64,000 nt of DNA from Aquibacillus koreensis (GTDB lineage Bacteria; Bacillota; Bacilli; Bacillales; Amphibacillaceae), in assembly GCF_025154055.1 (NCBI RefSeq), contig NZ_JAOALK010000049.1:46770-110769 (forward strand), given 5' to 3'. Below the pieces are notes generated by a model that was not told where the DNA came from, did not search any database, and saw only the letters and a list, made by a program, of their open reading frames with translations. Shown here piece by piece: positions 34,854 through 45,478 of the stretch; the stretch's first letter is position 1, and each line of letters begins with the position of its first letter. A program made the translations under genes and the position numbers.

Positions 34854-36647
34854 TTAATAGGCCAAGGTTAAGGTTAAGATTGTACTTACCATTACAATAC
34901 AACTTAACGGAAAACCAGCCTTCATATAATCCGTGAATTTATATCCCCCTGGTCCATACACAATTAAATTTGTCTGATATCCTATTGGAGATAAAAAGCT
35001 AGCAGAAGCCCCAATAGTAATAAGAATGACAAATGGCAATGGATCCTCTCCTAAACGCTGGGCGATTTCGATGGCTACTGGGAATAAAAGTACAACTGCT
35101 GCACTATTCGTAATTACTTCTGTAAACAGCACAGTTAGTAAATAAAGTAATATCAAAATAGTGAATTTCCCTAGTGGCATAGAAAATGCTAATAGTTGAT
35201 TAGCTATCCATTCTGCAGTTCCTGTTTGAAATAAAGCTTCTCCTATCCCAAAAGCACAGGCAATTAATAGCAGAACATGGATTTGAACATAGCCCTTTGC
35301 TTCATTAACCGTAATGGTTTTTGATAGTAAGAATGTCACTACAGTAAGACACATAGCTGTTACCATCGAAACAATACCGATCGTTACAAGAAAAATCATT
35401 AGTACTAGCGTGCCACACGAAAACCAAGCTTTCTTTCGATCCATTTTGTTGATTAACGGGTGATCATTTAATAGGGTGACAACATAAAAATCATTGGTCT
35501 GGCTAGATCTTTCGATAAAATCATCACCTGCTAATAACAAAAGTGTGTCACCAGGTTTTAACATAATATCACCAATCTTTGAATCTATTTGTTCATTATT
35601 CCGATGAACAGCAACGACACCAGAATCATATTTACCACGAAATTGTGTATGTTTAATGCGTTGATGTAATAAAGCAGATTGATGAGAGACGACTACTTCA
35701 ATTAATTGGCCATTGCCATTTTTAAGTTTATCTAACGTAATATTTGTCCCTGTCTTAAGCGATAATCCTTTTCGTTCTTGTAAAATAGCAATTTTAGAAA
35801 TCAGTCCGGTAAATATTAAACGATCATTCGCATTTAATTTGGTAGTATGTTTAACTGGATATATTTTTTCTTGATTCCGAATAATTGCAATTAGATATAC
35901 ACCGTCTAAATGACGCAGCCCTGCTTCATCTACCGTTTTATTAACAAGAGGGTTATCTAGATAAGGATAGTTTTCCTCTACAATCATTTCTGTTAAATAT
36001 TCTTTACTCTTTTCATTTATATTTGTCTTTGATGATGAATAATTAGGCAATAGGTTATATCCAATCGTTACAAGATAAGCAATGCCTAATATACTGATAG
36101 GTAAGCCAACTTTTGCTAGTTCAAACATGGAGTACCCTTCCATACCTCTTTCCAACATTAATCCATGCACAACTAAATTGGTGGATGTTCCCATTAAAGT
36201 GATCACACCACCTAAGATGGAAGCATAAGAAAGGGGCATTAAAAACTTTGACGGAGAGATGTTATTTTCTGTACACCATTTCCGAACAATCGGAGTTAAA
36301 GTTACGACGATCGGCGTATTATTTAAAAAGGCAGATGCACCTGTAACTGGTATTAACATGTTAAATAAAGCGTGTCGTTCAGACTTTGTTTTTCCTAATA
36401 AAGTAGTTATAGCATTTTCTACGAGTCCGGTCTTTTGAATGGCTCCAGCTACAATAAATAGAAGTGCCACAGTTAGCATGCCTTCGTTTGAAAATCCGGC
36501 TAATGCTTCTGCTGGTGTAAGGATCCCAACAACCAAAAAACTTGTTAATGCCACAAATACAATAAGGTCTGGACGAGCTACTTCTTTTACTAAAGCGATC
36601 ATCATCGCAATAATCACTAATAATGTGAAGATCATCTCCCAAGTCAT
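34854..36647 (-). CDS. SLC13/DASS-family permease with TrkA-C domains, probable sulfate transporter
   Basis: 597 residues. The start is MTWEMIFTLLVIIAMMIAL with a G-rich site just upstream; the open frame goes to 36716. Two halves of five to six helices flank two TrkA_C regulatory domains (about 195-370, with VSHQSALLHQRIKHTQFRGKYDSG marking the second). ASFLSPIGYQTNLIVYGPGGY and ITLMGTSTNLVVHGL are the paired SNT-type motifs of DASS carriers. Its place between cysC and sumT indicates sulfate uptake, taking the role CysP plays in B. subtilis. Confidence 0.9.
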   Translation of the reverse strand: MTWEMIFTLLVIIAMMIALVKEVARPDLIVFVALTSFLVVGILTPAEALAGFSNEGMLTVALLFIVAGAIQKTGLVENAITTLLGKTKSERHALFNMLIPVTGASAFLNNTPIVVTLTPIVRKWCTENNISPSKFLMPLSYASILGGVITLMGTSTNLVVHGLMLERGMEGYSMFELAKVGLPISILGIAYLVTIGYNLLPNYSSSKTNINEKSKEYLTEMIVEENYPYLDNPLVNKTVDEAGLRHLDGVYLIAIIRNQEKIYPVKHTTKLNANDRLIFTGLISKIAILQERKGLSLKTGTNITLDKLKNGNGQLIEVVVSHQSALLHQRIKHTQFRGKYDSGVVAVHRNNEQIDSKIGDIMLKPGDTLLLLAGDDFIERSSQTNDFYVVTLLNDHPLINKMDRKKAWFSCGTLVLMIFLVTIGIVSMVTAMCLTVVTFLLSKTITVNEAKGYVQIHVLLLIACAFGIGEALFQTGTAEWIANQLLAFSMPLGKFTILILLYLLTVLFTEVITNSAAVVLLFPVAIEIAQRLGEDPLPFVILITIGASASFLSPIGYQTNLIVYGPGGYKFTDYMKAGFPLSCIVMVSTILTLTLAY

Positions 36648-36725
36648 GAATGCCCCCCCTCCACCAATTAAACTCATTAGAATACTTGGATTTAAATATA
36701 AAAATAACTTGTTCAAGTAACGAAA

Positions 36726-37328
36726 TTATTCCGTATAAGCCTTATTTTTCAAGAATTCAATTACATATTGAGTAGATTCTTCTATGGTATGTTTATCTGT
36801 ATCAATGACAATCTCTGGATGTAAAGGCTCCTCGTATGGAGAGTCAATGCCAGTAAATTCTTTAATCTGCCCTGCACGTACTTTTTTGTATAGACCTTTA
36901 GGATCCCTTTTTTCGCATGTTTCCAACTCTGCCTTCACATGAATTTCGATGAACTCATCACTCTCTAATAATGCGCGAACATTGTCTCGGTCTTGGCGAT
37001 AAGGTGAAATAAATGCAGTTAACACAATCAATCCCGCATCAACCATCAGTTTTGAAACTTCACCAATTCGACGGATATTTTCTGTACGATCTTCAGGACT
37101 AAAACCTAAATTTTTGTTCAAACCATGCCGAATATTATCACCATCCAAACGGTACGTACGAATTCCTGACTGATACATCTTCTTTTCTAATTCCACAGTT
37201 AAGGTTGATTTACCTGATCCAGACAAGCCTGTAAACCAAAGTACAACACTTTTATGCCGGTTTAATCGTTGTCTTTCTTGCTTCGAAACTTCAGATTCAT
37301 GCCATACGATATTTGTAGACTTAGGCAA
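36726..37328 (-). CDS. cysC: Adenylylsulfate kinase
   Basis: 200 residues. P-loop GLSGSGKST (about 34-42), then [21 protein letters not shown] and the [22 protein letters not shown] segment are typical of APS kinase. It phosphorylates APS to PAPS. GGAGG lies 7 bases before a TTG at 37328, which gives the family's usual start; ATG 37355 has no site. It follows sat closely. Confidence 0.95.
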   Translation of the reverse strand: MPKSTNIVWHESEVSKQERQRLNRHKSVVLWFTGLSGSGKSTLTVELEKKMYQSGIRTYRLDGDNIRHGLNKNLGFSPEDRTENIRRIGEVSKLMVDAGLIVLTAFISPYRQDRDNVRALLESDEFIEIHVKAELETCEKRDPKGLYKKVRAGQIKEFTGIDSPYEEPLHPEIVIDTDKHTIEESTQYVIEFLKNKAYTE

Positions 37329-37362
37329 TGATTTTCCTCCTTCTATTTGATTCATATCCTCA

Positions 37363-38514
37363 TTAAATCTGTTGCATTCCTTTTATAAGAACTTCAGCTA
37401 CTTCTGGACGTGAGAATTGTTTCGGTGGCCTCTCTCCATTCCGTAGCATTTCACGAACCTTCGTTCCACTTAAATGAACATGGTGACTCTGATCGTGGGG
37501 ACAGGTTTTGGATGTTCCCATGTTTTCACACTTTGTGCAAAAAAAGGCATGTTCAAATCTAAAGATTTGAATACCTAGTTCTTCTTCAAAATTACGAATG
37601 AAATCCTGTGCCTCATACGTACCATAGAAATCACCAACCCCGGCATGATCTCTACCAACAATAAAATGCGTGCAACCATAATTTTTCCTGACAATTGCGT
37701 GAAGAAGTGCTTCTTTTGGACCCGCATAACGCATTGCAGCAGGATAGATAACCAAGCGTGTGCGGTCTTTAGGGTAATAGTGTTCTAATATAACTTGATA
37801 GCTTTCCATTCGCACTTTAGCAGAGATATCATCGGATTTTGTTTCACCGACTAGTGGATTTAATAATAGACCGTCAACTGCTTCCAGTGCGCTTTTTTGG
37901 ATGTACTCATGAGCTCGATGAACTGGGTTTCGTGTTTGGAAACCAACAATTGTTTTCCATCCTAGCTCTTTAAACATCTTCCTCGTTTCTAAAGGATCCT
38001 TATGAAATTCACTAAATTCATCATGAACAGGACGGTTTAACAATGTAATTGGACCAGCTATACAGATGTCTCCTCTTTCGTAAAGTTTTTTTACTCCTGC
38101 ATGTGCTTCATCTGTTGTTCCATATACCTTTTCGGCTTCTAAAGGTTTATTCAACTGAAATTTTTCTTCTACAATAATGGTTCCGTATAGCACACCATCT
38201 TCACCTATAAGTGCGATCTCTTGTCCTTGTGATATCGTTGTAGCTTTATCTGCAGAAATTGGCAATGTTATTGGGATACTCCAAACAATCCCATTTGCCA
38301 ATCTGGTGTGTTGTATGACACTTTCATAATCCTTTTTGCCCATAAATCCTATTAATGGACTAAATCCACCAATTCCAATAAGTTCTAAGTCAGATATGGC
38401 CCAATCTGAAATCGTTAATGTTGGAAGAGACTGAGCTAAATCGATAGCTTTTTCTCGTTCCGTTCCTTTCAATTCGCGATTAACTAATTTCCCACCATGC
38501 GCTTGAATTGTCAT
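37363..38514 (-). CDS. sat: Sulfate adenylyltransferase
   Basis: 383 residues. [32 protein letters not shown] and [18 protein letters not shown] are the ATP-sulfurylase substrate motifs. A zinc-type [13 protein letters not shown] site lies in the C-terminal third. It makes APS from sulfate and ATP. GGAG lies 7 bases before ATG 38514. Normal length for the bacilli form. Confidence 0.96.
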   Translation of the reverse strand: MTIQAHGGKLVNRELKGTEREKAIDLAQSLPTLTISDWAISDLELIGIGGFSPLIGFMGKKDYESVIQHTRLANGIVWSIPITLPISADKATTISQGQEIALIGEDGVLYGTIIVEEKFQLNKPLEAEKVYGTTDEAHAGVKKLYERGDICIAGPITLLNRPVHDEFSEFHKDPLETRKMFKELGWKTIVGFQTRNPVHRAHEYIQKSALEAVDGLLLNPLVGETKSDDISAKVRMESYQVILEHYYPKDRTRLVIYPAAMRYAGPKEALLHAIVRKNYGCTHFIVGRDHAGVGDFYGTYEAQDFIRNFEEELGIQIFRFEHAFFCTKCENMGTSKTCPHDQSHHVHLSGTKVREMLRNGERPPKQFSRPEVAEVLIKGMQQI

Positions 38515-38549
38515 ACGTTGTCTCCTTTATACAAATTTGATCTGTAGAT

Positions 38550-40280
38550 TTATTTATTCGCCGTTGGTACAGAATGGAAATCCAATCCGAATTTGACTTC
38601 CTCAACGTACCCTGCACGAATCACGAAATCTCCAAAATGTTCCTTTTCTTTTCGTTCTTTTGCGTAGGACTGTAATATTGGTTTTAATGAATCTAAGATT
38701 TCTTTTTCTCCGATATTTTCTCTATATAATTTGTTTAATCGATCACCATTAAAGCTTGCGCCTAAGTACATATTGTATTTACCAGGTGCTTTTCCAATAA
38801 AACCAATCTCAGCTAGGGCTGATCTAGCGCATCCGTTTGGACAACCAGTCATGCGGATTGTTATTTCTTCATCCCGTAGTCCTGCTTCATCAAGAATAAC
38901 TTCAATCTTATCTATTAAGGACGGTAAATATCGCTCTGCCTCGGCCATTGCTAATCCACATGTTGGAAAAGCAACACAAGCCATCGAATTACGACGTAAA
39001 GCTGAGTTTCCTTTTCCATCAGTAAGTTCGTATTCCTCGACAAGTTTCTTTATCTTCGGTTTCATGTGGTTCGTAACGTTACTAATAATTAGATTTTGGT
39101 TAGCTGTAATTCGGAAGTCTCCCTTATGAACTCTAGCAATCTCTCGTAATGCTGTCTTTAGTTGATAGCCCTGTTTATCTATCACTCTACCGTTTTGGAT
39201 AAACAAAGTTAAATGCCATTTTCCATCACCTTTCACCCATCCATAACGATCACCGTTATGGTCAAAATGATATTCTCTTGTAGGTTGTAATTTCCATCCT
39301 AACCGTAATTCTAATTCTTGGATAATCCAGTCTTTCCCTAACCGGTCCACCGTATATTTAAATCGAGCGTTCTTACGGTTAGAGCGATTGCCATAATCGC
39401 GCTGTATCGTTATGATCTTCTCTGCAACATCAATGATCTTTTCTTTTGAACAAAATCCAATTACTTTTCCTACTTGCGGATATGTTGTTGTATCACCATG
39501 GGTACTTCCCATTCCTCCACCAACAACAACATTAAAGCCAATGAGCTGGTCCTCTTCGATAATCGCGATGAATCCAAGATCTTGTGAAAACACATCCACA
39601 TCGTTTGAAGGCGGAACCGCTATTCCAATCTTAAATTTTCGTGGTAAATAAAGATCTCCGTAAATTGGTTCTATTATCGCTTGGGAGCCACTGTCTACCA
39701 CCTTTTCTTGGTCAAGCCATATTTCATGATAAGCGTTTGTACGCGGTAAAAGATGGTCACTTACCTTTTTCGCCCACTCATTTACTTCAGCATGGACATT
39801 GGACTGATATGGGTTAGAAACACTCATTACATTTCTATTTACATCTCCACAAGCAGCGATAGAATCTAGTAAGCGCTCATTCATAGTTTGGATGGTCTTT
39901 TTCATATTCCATTTTAGAATGCCATGCATTTGAAAGGTTTGCCTTGTTGTTAGCTTTAATGAACCATTACCATAATGATCGGCTAAGTCATCCATCGTTA
40001 ACCATTGTTCCGGTGTGCAGACACCTCCTGGTAGTCTCACCCGAAGCATAAATTGATAAGCAGGTTCTAGCTTTTGTTTCTTTCGCTCTTTCCGTAGATC
40101 ACGGTCATCTTGCATATAACTCCCATGGAATTTCAATAATTTTCCATCATCATCAGGTATAGCCAGACTTAACGGGTCAGCAAAACTTTCTTCAATTGTT
40201 CCACGAAGATTTTTACTTTCCTTTTTTATGCGTTCCATTTCACTTGGTGGTCCTGCTTCGTAAGGGAATTTTTCTGTCAT
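38550..40280 (-). CDS. cysI: Sulfite reductase hemoprotein (beta subunit)
   Basis: 576 residues. Siroheme/4Fe-4S ligands lie in [20 protein letters not shown] and [17 protein letters not shown] (about residues 440-490). [11 protein letters not shown] and [11 protein letters not shown] are siroheme-contact segments. It reduces sulfite to sulfide with electrons from CysJ. GGAG lies 7 bases before ATG 40280. Confidence 0.97.
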   Translation of the reverse strand: MTEKFPYEAGPPSEMERIKKESKNLRGTIEESFADPLSLAIPDDDGKLLKFHGSYMQDDRDLRKERKKQKLEPAYQFMLRVRLPGGVCTPEQWLTMDDLADHYGNGSLKLTTRQTFQMHGILKWNMKKTIQTMNERLLDSIAACGDVNRNVMSVSNPYQSNVHAEVNEWAKKVSDHLLPRTNAYHEIWLDQEKVVDSGSQAIIEPIYGDLYLPRKFKIGIAVPPSNDVDVFSQDLGFIAIIEEDQLIGFNVVVGGGMGSTHGDTTTYPQVGKVIGFCSKEKIIDVAEKIITIQRDYGNRSNRKNARFKYTVDRLGKDWIIQELELRLGWKLQPTREYHFDHNGDRYGWVKGDGKWHLTLFIQNGRVIDKQGYQLKTALREIARVHKGDFRITANQNLIISNVTNHMKPKIKKLVEEYELTDGKGNSALRRNSMACVAFPTCGLAMAEAERYLPSLIDKIEVILDEAGLRDEEITIRMTGCPNGCARSALAEIGFIGKAPGKYNMYLGASFNGDRLNKLYRENIGEKEILDSLKPILQSYAKERKEKEHFGDFVIRAGYVEEVKFGLDFHSVPTANK

Positions 40281-40316
40281 TTATAAACTCCTCTTCATCA
40301 TTGTTTTTATTTTTTA

Positions 40317-42158
40317 TTAATACACATCACGTTGATACCTTTTGTTTTTACGCATTTCTGACAGGTACGCTTCTGCCTCTTGTGCAGTTTTATTTCCTTC
40401 TGTTTCAATTATCGATAAAAGTACTTTTTGAACATCTTTGGCCATGTTTTTCTCATCGCCACAGACATATAAATTGGCCCCTTGTTCTAACCATTGATAA
40501 AGCTCTTTCTTTTTCTCTAGCATCCGGTTCTGCACATATACCTTCTCTTCGTGATCCCTTGAAAAAGCAACATCCATCTTCGAAAGCACACCTTCTTTAA
40601 GCCATTTATTCCATTCAACTTGATAAAGAAAATCAGTTAAAAAATGTTGTTCTCCAAAGAATAGCCATGTTTTACATGTAGATGCTTGTTCTTCACATTC
40701 TTCTAAAAATGCTCTGTATGTTGCCACACCAGTACCTGCTCCAACCATAATAATTGGTGTTTCGGGGTTGGAAGGGAGTCTGAAATTATTGTTCTTTTGG
40801 ACATAAATCGGTACATAATCTCCTGGTTCTAAACGTTCGGCAAACTGACCAGAACAGACCCCTACACGATCTCGGGAATGTGTTTGATATCGAACTGTCC
40901 CAATTGTAAGATGTACCTCATCAGGATTTGCTTTGGAACTACTTGCAATGGAGTATAGCCGAGCTGGGATTTTTCGCAAGATTTTTATGAAATCTACAGC
41001 TGTCACCTTCCACGGTCCAAAATCCCTAATTAAATCTAATAAATCTCTTCCATTCATATAGGCAAGAAGGTTTTCTTTGTTCTGTGTCAACACCATTTGT
41101 TTTAGTGTTTCATTTGTTGAAAGCTCTGCAGCCTTTTCTAACAAAGGGATCGTTAGCGTTGTAATTTCAAAAGTGGTCGTTAAAGCTTCACGTAAAGAAA
41201 GCACGTCACCAGATTTACTAACCGGAACCGATTCGTCTGGATTCCAACCTGTCTCTTCTATAATATTCATTACTAAATCAGGATCATTTTCGGGAATAAT
41301 TCCTAAGCTATCACCAGGTTCAAACGTCAAATTTGAGCCCTCAATGTCTAACTCGATGTGACGCGTTTCTTTATTTGAGCCACGGCCATTTAGAACTAAG
41401 TTTTCTAATATTTTTGCCCTAAATGGATGTTTTTTTGAATGCGAGGGTTGGTCTCCATCCATTTCTTTGTTACTAGAAGTTGATGGTCGTTGATTGTTAA
41501 CAGTTGATTTCTCCGTTACCTTAGATAAGATAGCATCGAACCAACCCTCTGCTAATTCTTCATAATCCAAGTCACAATCGACACGTGGATGTAACCTTTC
41601 TGCTCCTAGTTCTGCTAATCGTTCGTCAAATTGCTTTCCTGTTTGACAAAAGTATTCGTACGAACTGTCTCCTAATGCAAGTACGGAGAACCGAACATCT
41701 TCAAGTTTCGGAGCTTTGTTACTGCATATAAATTCATAAAAGGATAATGCATTATCTGGTGGGTCTCCATCACCATGCGTACTAGTTACAATGAATAAAT
41801 CTTGTACATTCTTTAATTGTTTGGGTTTAAAGTCATCCATCATTCTCACAGTTACTTTAAATGATTGACTTTCTAACTTCTGCCCGAATTCTTCGGCCAG
41901 TGCTTGGCTATTCCCTGTATCTGTTGCATAAAGAATGGTGATTTCCCTTGTCGTTAACTGGTCAGATGTAACATCCGTTTCATCACTTTGAATGGTGGCT
42001 TGTATAGCCGTGGAAATCTGATTATTACTTGTAATAGACCCTGCTGCTATATAACCACTCAACCATACTTTTTGATTATCGGATAACGTTGGCAAAAGCC
42101 TATTTAACAGTTCGATTTGCTCACCTGTAAATGGACTATTCATTACTTGTAGTTGCAA
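40317..42158 (-). CDS. cysJ: Sulfite reductase flavoprotein (alpha subunit)
   Basis: 613 residues. The flavodoxin-like FMN domain (about 65-210) has YATDTGNSQALAEEF and STHGDGDPPDNALSF. FAD and NADPH domains follow: ARLYSIASS, GVCSGQFAERL, MVGAGTGVATYRAFLEE, LFFGEQH and YVCGDEKNMAKDV. It passes NADPH electrons to CysI. GAGG lies 8 bases before TTG 42158, giving MQLQVMNSPF, the same start as B. subtilis CysJ; the frame opens at 42167. Confidence 0.96.
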   Translation of the reverse strand: MQLQVMNSPFTGEQIELLNRLLPTLSDNQKVWLSGYIAAGSITSNNQISTAIQATIQSDETDVTSDQLTTREITILYATDTGNSQALAEEFGQKLESQSFKVTVRMMDDFKPKQLKNVQDLFIVTSTHGDGDPPDNALSFYEFICSNKAPKLEDVRFSVLALGDSSYEYFCQTGKQFDERLAELGAERLHPRVDCDLDYEELAEGWFDAILSKVTEKSTVNNQRPSTSSNKEMDGDQPSHSKKHPFRAKILENLVLNGRGSNKETRHIELDIEGSNLTFEPGDSLGIIPENDPDLVMNIIEETGWNPDESVPVSKSGDVLSLREALTTTFEITTLTIPLLEKAAELSTNETLKQMVLTQNKENLLAYMNGRDLLDLIRDFGPWKVTAVDFIKILRKIPARLYSIASSSKANPDEVHLTIGTVRYQTHSRDRVGVCSGQFAERLEPGDYVPIYVQKNNNFRLPSNPETPIIMVGAGTGVATYRAFLEECEEQASTCKTWLFFGEQHFLTDFLYQVEWNKWLKEGVLSKMDVAFSRDHEEKVYVQNRMLEKKKELYQWLEQGANLYVCGDEKNMAKDVQKVLLSIIETEGNKTAQEAEAYLSEMRKNKRYQRDVY

Positions 42159-42303
42159 AAGTCTCACCTCAACATTTTTTGTCCGTTACTTGTCAATGCA
42201 ATGCCAATGCCTATTCAAGGAACCTATAAACCACTTATTCCACTTAATCATAGAGGATAAGTAGGATATAAGTGTAAAAAAATAGACTTGAGTCCTGTAT
42301 AGA

Positions 42304-43035
42304 TCATTGTGAATCACTCTTTGTGTGAAGCCCACACTCTGTCTTGTTCAAACCTTGCCATCTTCCTGAACGTTGATCTCCAGTTTCGCTAGCAGGTGTC
42401 GTACATGGTATACAACCAATGCTAGGATAATTTTTGTCATGTAAGTCGTTGTAATCCAAGTTATTTAATTGAATATAGGACCAAACATCTTTCCACGTCC
42501 AATAAATCAATGGACATATTTTAATAGATTTAAATCGTTCATCTTTATTCACATAATTGGTTTTACTTCTACTCAGGGACTGTTCTCTTCTTAAGCCAGA
42601 AATCCATGCCGTTGCGCCATCAAGTGCATTCTCTAATGGTTTAATTTTTCGAATATAACAGCATTGGTTCGGATCCTTTTTCCATAGGGCTGATCCATAT
42701 TGCGTTGATTGCTCCTCTAACGAAAGCTCTGGCTTCTTTAATTCAATCTGAAGCTTTGGATATCGCAACTTCACTTTATCGATTAGGTCGTATGTTTCTT
42801 GAAAATGTAAATCTGTATCTAAAAAGACGATGTTCGCATCTTCTTTTATTTTTGAGATTAAATCGATTAATACAATTCCTTCTGCACCAAAGCTACAAGC
42901 ATAGACGACAGATTCCCCATACGTCTTGTATGTCCAATCTAATACCAACAAGGCACCTTTTAGGTCATCTGTTGGGTGTAAATCAGTTAATGGGCTTGAT
43001 TTGAAATTGTGATAGGAAAGTACGTCAGTGTCCAT
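42304..43035 (-). CDS. cysH: APS/PAPS reductase
   Basis: 243 residues. VVYACSFGAEGIVLIDLI is the P-loop-like PP-motif region. CCYIRKIKPLE (residues about 125-135) and GCIPCT (about 210) supply the CC...CxxC cysteines that bind a 4Fe-4S cluster, the mark of reductases able to use APS. The catalytic Cys is in KTECGLH near the C-terminus. cysC is also present, so PAPS may be used as well. It heads the operon that runs to sirB. I see no S-box directly ahead of it. Confidence 0.95.
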   Translation of the reverse strand: MDTDVLSYHNFKSSPLTDLHPTDDLKGALLVLDWTYKTYGESVVYACSFGAEGIVLIDLISKIKEDANIVFLDTDLHFQETYDLIDKVKLRYPKLQIELKKPELSLEEQSTQYGSALWKKDPNQCCYIRKIKPLENALDGATAWISGLRREQSLSRSKTNYVNKDERFKSIKICPLIYWTWKDVWSYIQLNNLDYNDLHDKNYPSIGCIPCTTPASETGDQRSGRWQGLNKTECGLHTKSDSQ

Positions 43036-43080
43036 TTTTGTCTCCCTTCCATATTCAATAAGTATAGTTTAAGGACTATA

Positions 43081-43111
43081 GAGGATAGGTGGTAATGTAA
43101 CCACCATCCTC
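43081..43111 (-). other. Hairpin between metE-like gene and cysH
   Basis: GAGGATAGGTGGT pairs with ACCACCATCCTC (one bulged position). On the minus strand it lies 33 bases after the metE-like stop and lacks a clean T-run. It could be a weak terminator separating the two sulfur operons or a structured leader of cysH. Confidence 0.55.
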
Positions 43112-43143
43112 TTTATGATCCAAATTTCTTACTTATTTTCTTC

Positions 43144-44244
43144 TTACCAAATTTCCTTAGCAGTATCGACAATGAATTTCAATTTCGCCCACTGTTGTTC
43201 TTCTGTTAGTTTGTTACCGTGATGGGTGGAAGCAAATCCACATTGCGGACTAATGCAAAGTTGATCCAATGGAATATATTGAGACGCTTCTTCTACACGA
43301 GCTTTAATTTTCTCTTTATCCTCAAGCTCCCCATACTTTGATGTGAAAACACCTAATACAACTCTGGCTCCTCCACGTGGAATATGTTGTAAAGCTTTAA
43401 AATCTCCAGAACGCTCGTCATCATATTCTAAGAAAAACCCATTCACTTTTTCTTTTGCTAATAATGTTGGTGCTATTAGGTCATAACTCCCTGCGAAGGC
43501 CCATGTTGAACGATAATTACCACGGCACAAGTGTGTAGTAACAATTAAATCTTCAGGTTTATCTTCAAGGACACCATTAATAACTCGAAGAGCCAAATCA
43601 ATTAGTTGCTCTCTCTCATATTTGCCATCATTAAATGGAATATCTGTTGATGAGAGCCCAGCGATGTACACATCATCTAGTTGTAAATAACGAACACCTG
43701 CATCATAAAAAGCTTGGATCGCTTCACGGTAAGTCTGAATAACATCTTTTGCATATTCTTCTATGTCCGGATATATCGTTTCATCACGAATACCTTTGTT
43801 AAATAATTGATTCGGGCTTGGAATCGTTTGCTTAGCAACAGCACGCCCACCTACAATTTCATTAAACTCTAAGAATTCTTTGATATGAGGGTGATCTGGA
43901 TTAAAAGATACTTTTCCTGTAACCCGTACATCATAACGCTCTGTTTCTTCGTCTTTAAATTGAAACCCCTTATCTGGGATATAACCTTCCACCCCATTTA
44001 AATGCTCTAAGAAATCCGTGTGCCAGAATCTACGCCTGAATTCTCCATCCGTTACAGCTTCCAAACCTATTTCAATTTGTTTATCAACAATACGTGTAAT
44101 CTCCTCTGTTTCAATGCTGTAAAGTTCTTCCTTACTGATAAGTCCATCACTAAACTTCTTTCTAGCCAAATGAATTCGATCCGGTCGTAGTAAGCTCCCT
44201 ACATGGTCTGCTCTAAATGGTGCTTTTGTCACTGTTACTGTCAT
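43144..44244 (-). CDS. MetE-like cobalamin-independent methionine synthase C-terminal homolog (YxjG/YxjH type)
   Basis: 366 residues. RADHVGSLLRPD at the start, THLCRGNYRSTWAF and CISPQCGFASTHHGN carry the His/Cys zinc ligands of the MetE catalytic half; the N-terminal MetE half is absent, as in YxjG/YxjH. It probably transfers a methyl group to homocysteine or a related thiol. GAGGAGG precedes ATG 44244. It is third after metI and metC, so it is presumably under the same S-box control. Confidence 0.93.
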   Translation of the reverse strand: MTVTVTKAPFRADHVGSLLRPDRIHLARKKFSDGLISKEELYSIETEEITRIVDKQIEIGLEAVTDGEFRRRFWHTDFLEHLNGVEGYIPDKGFQFKDEETERYDVRVTGKVSFNPDHPHIKEFLEFNEIVGGRAVAKQTIPSPNQLFNKGIRDETIYPDIEEYAKDVIQTYREAIQAFYDAGVRYLQLDDVYIAGLSSTDIPFNDGKYEREQLIDLALRVINGVLEDKPEDLIVTTHLCRGNYRSTWAFAGSYDLIAPTLLAKEKVNGFFLEYDDERSGDFKALQHIPRGGARVVLGVFTSKYGELEDKEKIKARVEEASQYIPLDQLCISPQCGFASTHHGNKLTEEQQWAKLKFIVDTAKEIW

Positions 44245-44296
44245 AATAAATTCCTCCTCTTTATATATATAAACAAATATATTGTTTATTTCCTTA

Positions 44297-45478
44297 TCAT
44301 CTAACTCTTACCTGTTTCGCTGCTATCTCCAAAGCCAAATCTATATCTCTTATTAGATCACAGGCATGCTCTAAACCGACTGATAGTCGAAGTAATCCGT
44401 CTGTAATCCCTCGTTTTTCTCTTTCTTCATTAGGCATTGCTGCGTGTGACATGGTACTTGGATAGGACAATATAGTTTCCACTGCTCCAAGACTTACGGC
44501 AAAAACTGGTACTTTGGTTTTTTCTACAAATGTTTTGGCAACCTCTTTGTTTGGTAAACGAAAAGATAAAACAGCACCGTCTCCACTTGTTTGCCTACGA
44601 TGAATAGCGTGACCTCTATGATAAGATAGGCCTGGATAATAAACTTCCTCAATCAGTGGATGATCCTTGAGATAGTTTGCAATTTGGAACGCTGATAATG
44701 TTGATTGTTTTAAACGAGCTGCGAGTGTCTTGATTCCTTGAATTAATAGGTAAGAATCTTGCGCTCCCAAAATAGAGCCAAATGTGTTTTGTATAAATGC
44801 TAGTTTCTCTGCTAACTCTTCGTTATTTGTCACTGCCAGACCAGCAATTATATCACTATGGCCAGACAAGAACTTAGTCGCACTATGCAAAACGATATCC
44901 ACCCCTAAGTGCAAAGGTTGTTGATATAACGGTGTCATAAACGTATTATCCAAAAAAGTTAAGCAATCATTTGATTTCGCTAATTTTACAACTCCTTCAA
45001 TATCTGTAATGTTCAAGCATGGATTTGAAGGTGTTTCCATATAAATCACGCGTGTATTTGGCAGAATAGAACGTGCCACCGCATCTAAATCAGTCATATC
45101 TACAAACGTGTAATCAATGAAATACTTGTTTAGTAATTCCGTAATAAACCGATACGTGCCACCGTACACATCTTCGGAAACAACGACATGATCACCTGCA
45201 GATAAGAGCATAAAACTTGAAGCAATGGCTGACATACCAGATGCAAAAGCAAACCCTCTTGTACCACCTTCTAATTCTGCAATTGTTTTTTCTAATGCAA
45301 GTCTAGTAGGATTACCAGATCTACTGTAATCAAATGGGCCAAATGCATCGAACTTCTCTTGATGATACGTACTAGATAAATAGACTGGGACATTTACCGC
45401 ACCTGTTTTTTGTTCCGACCACCCCCGAAGTGATCCATGAATTAGAGTTGTCTCGATTTGTTCTTTGTAATTACTCAT
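44297..45478 (-). CDS. metC: Cystathionine beta-lyase (PLP)
   Basis: 393 residues. HSATKFLSGHSDIIAG carries the PLP lysine; SRSGNPTRLALEKTIAELEGG and YMETPSNPCLNITDI are Cys/Met-metabolism PLP enzyme motifs. It cleaves cystathionine to homocysteine. Its ATG overlaps the metI stop (TAATG) and GGAGG lies inside the metI end, so translation is coupled. Assignment as lyase rather than synthase rests on gene order (metI-metC) and similarity by eye. Confidence 0.92.
   Translation of the reverse strand: MSNYKEQIETTLIHGSLRGWSEQKTGAVNVPVYLSSTYHQEKFDAFGPFDYSRSGNPTRLALEKTIAELEGGTRGFAFASGMSAIASSFMLLSAGDHVVVSEDVYGGTYRFITELLNKYFIDYTFVDMTDLDAVARSILPNTRVIYMETPSNPCLNITDIEGVVKLAKSNDCLTFLDNTFMTPLYQQPLHLGVDIVLHSATKFLSGHSDIIAGLAVTNNEELAEKLAFIQNTFGSILGAQDSYLLIQGIKTLAARLKQSTLSAFQIANYLKDHPLIEEVYYPGLSYHRGHAIHRRQTSGDGAVLSFRLPNKEVAKTFVEKTKVPVFAVSLGAVETILSYPSTMSHAAMPNEEREKRGITDGLLRLSVGLEHACDLIRDIDLALEIAAKQVRVR

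Noticed and set aside
43036..43143. S-box leader for cysH
   Set aside because: The CTCAGCAACC and GGTGCTAATTCC core elements are absent; only a simple hairpin is present.
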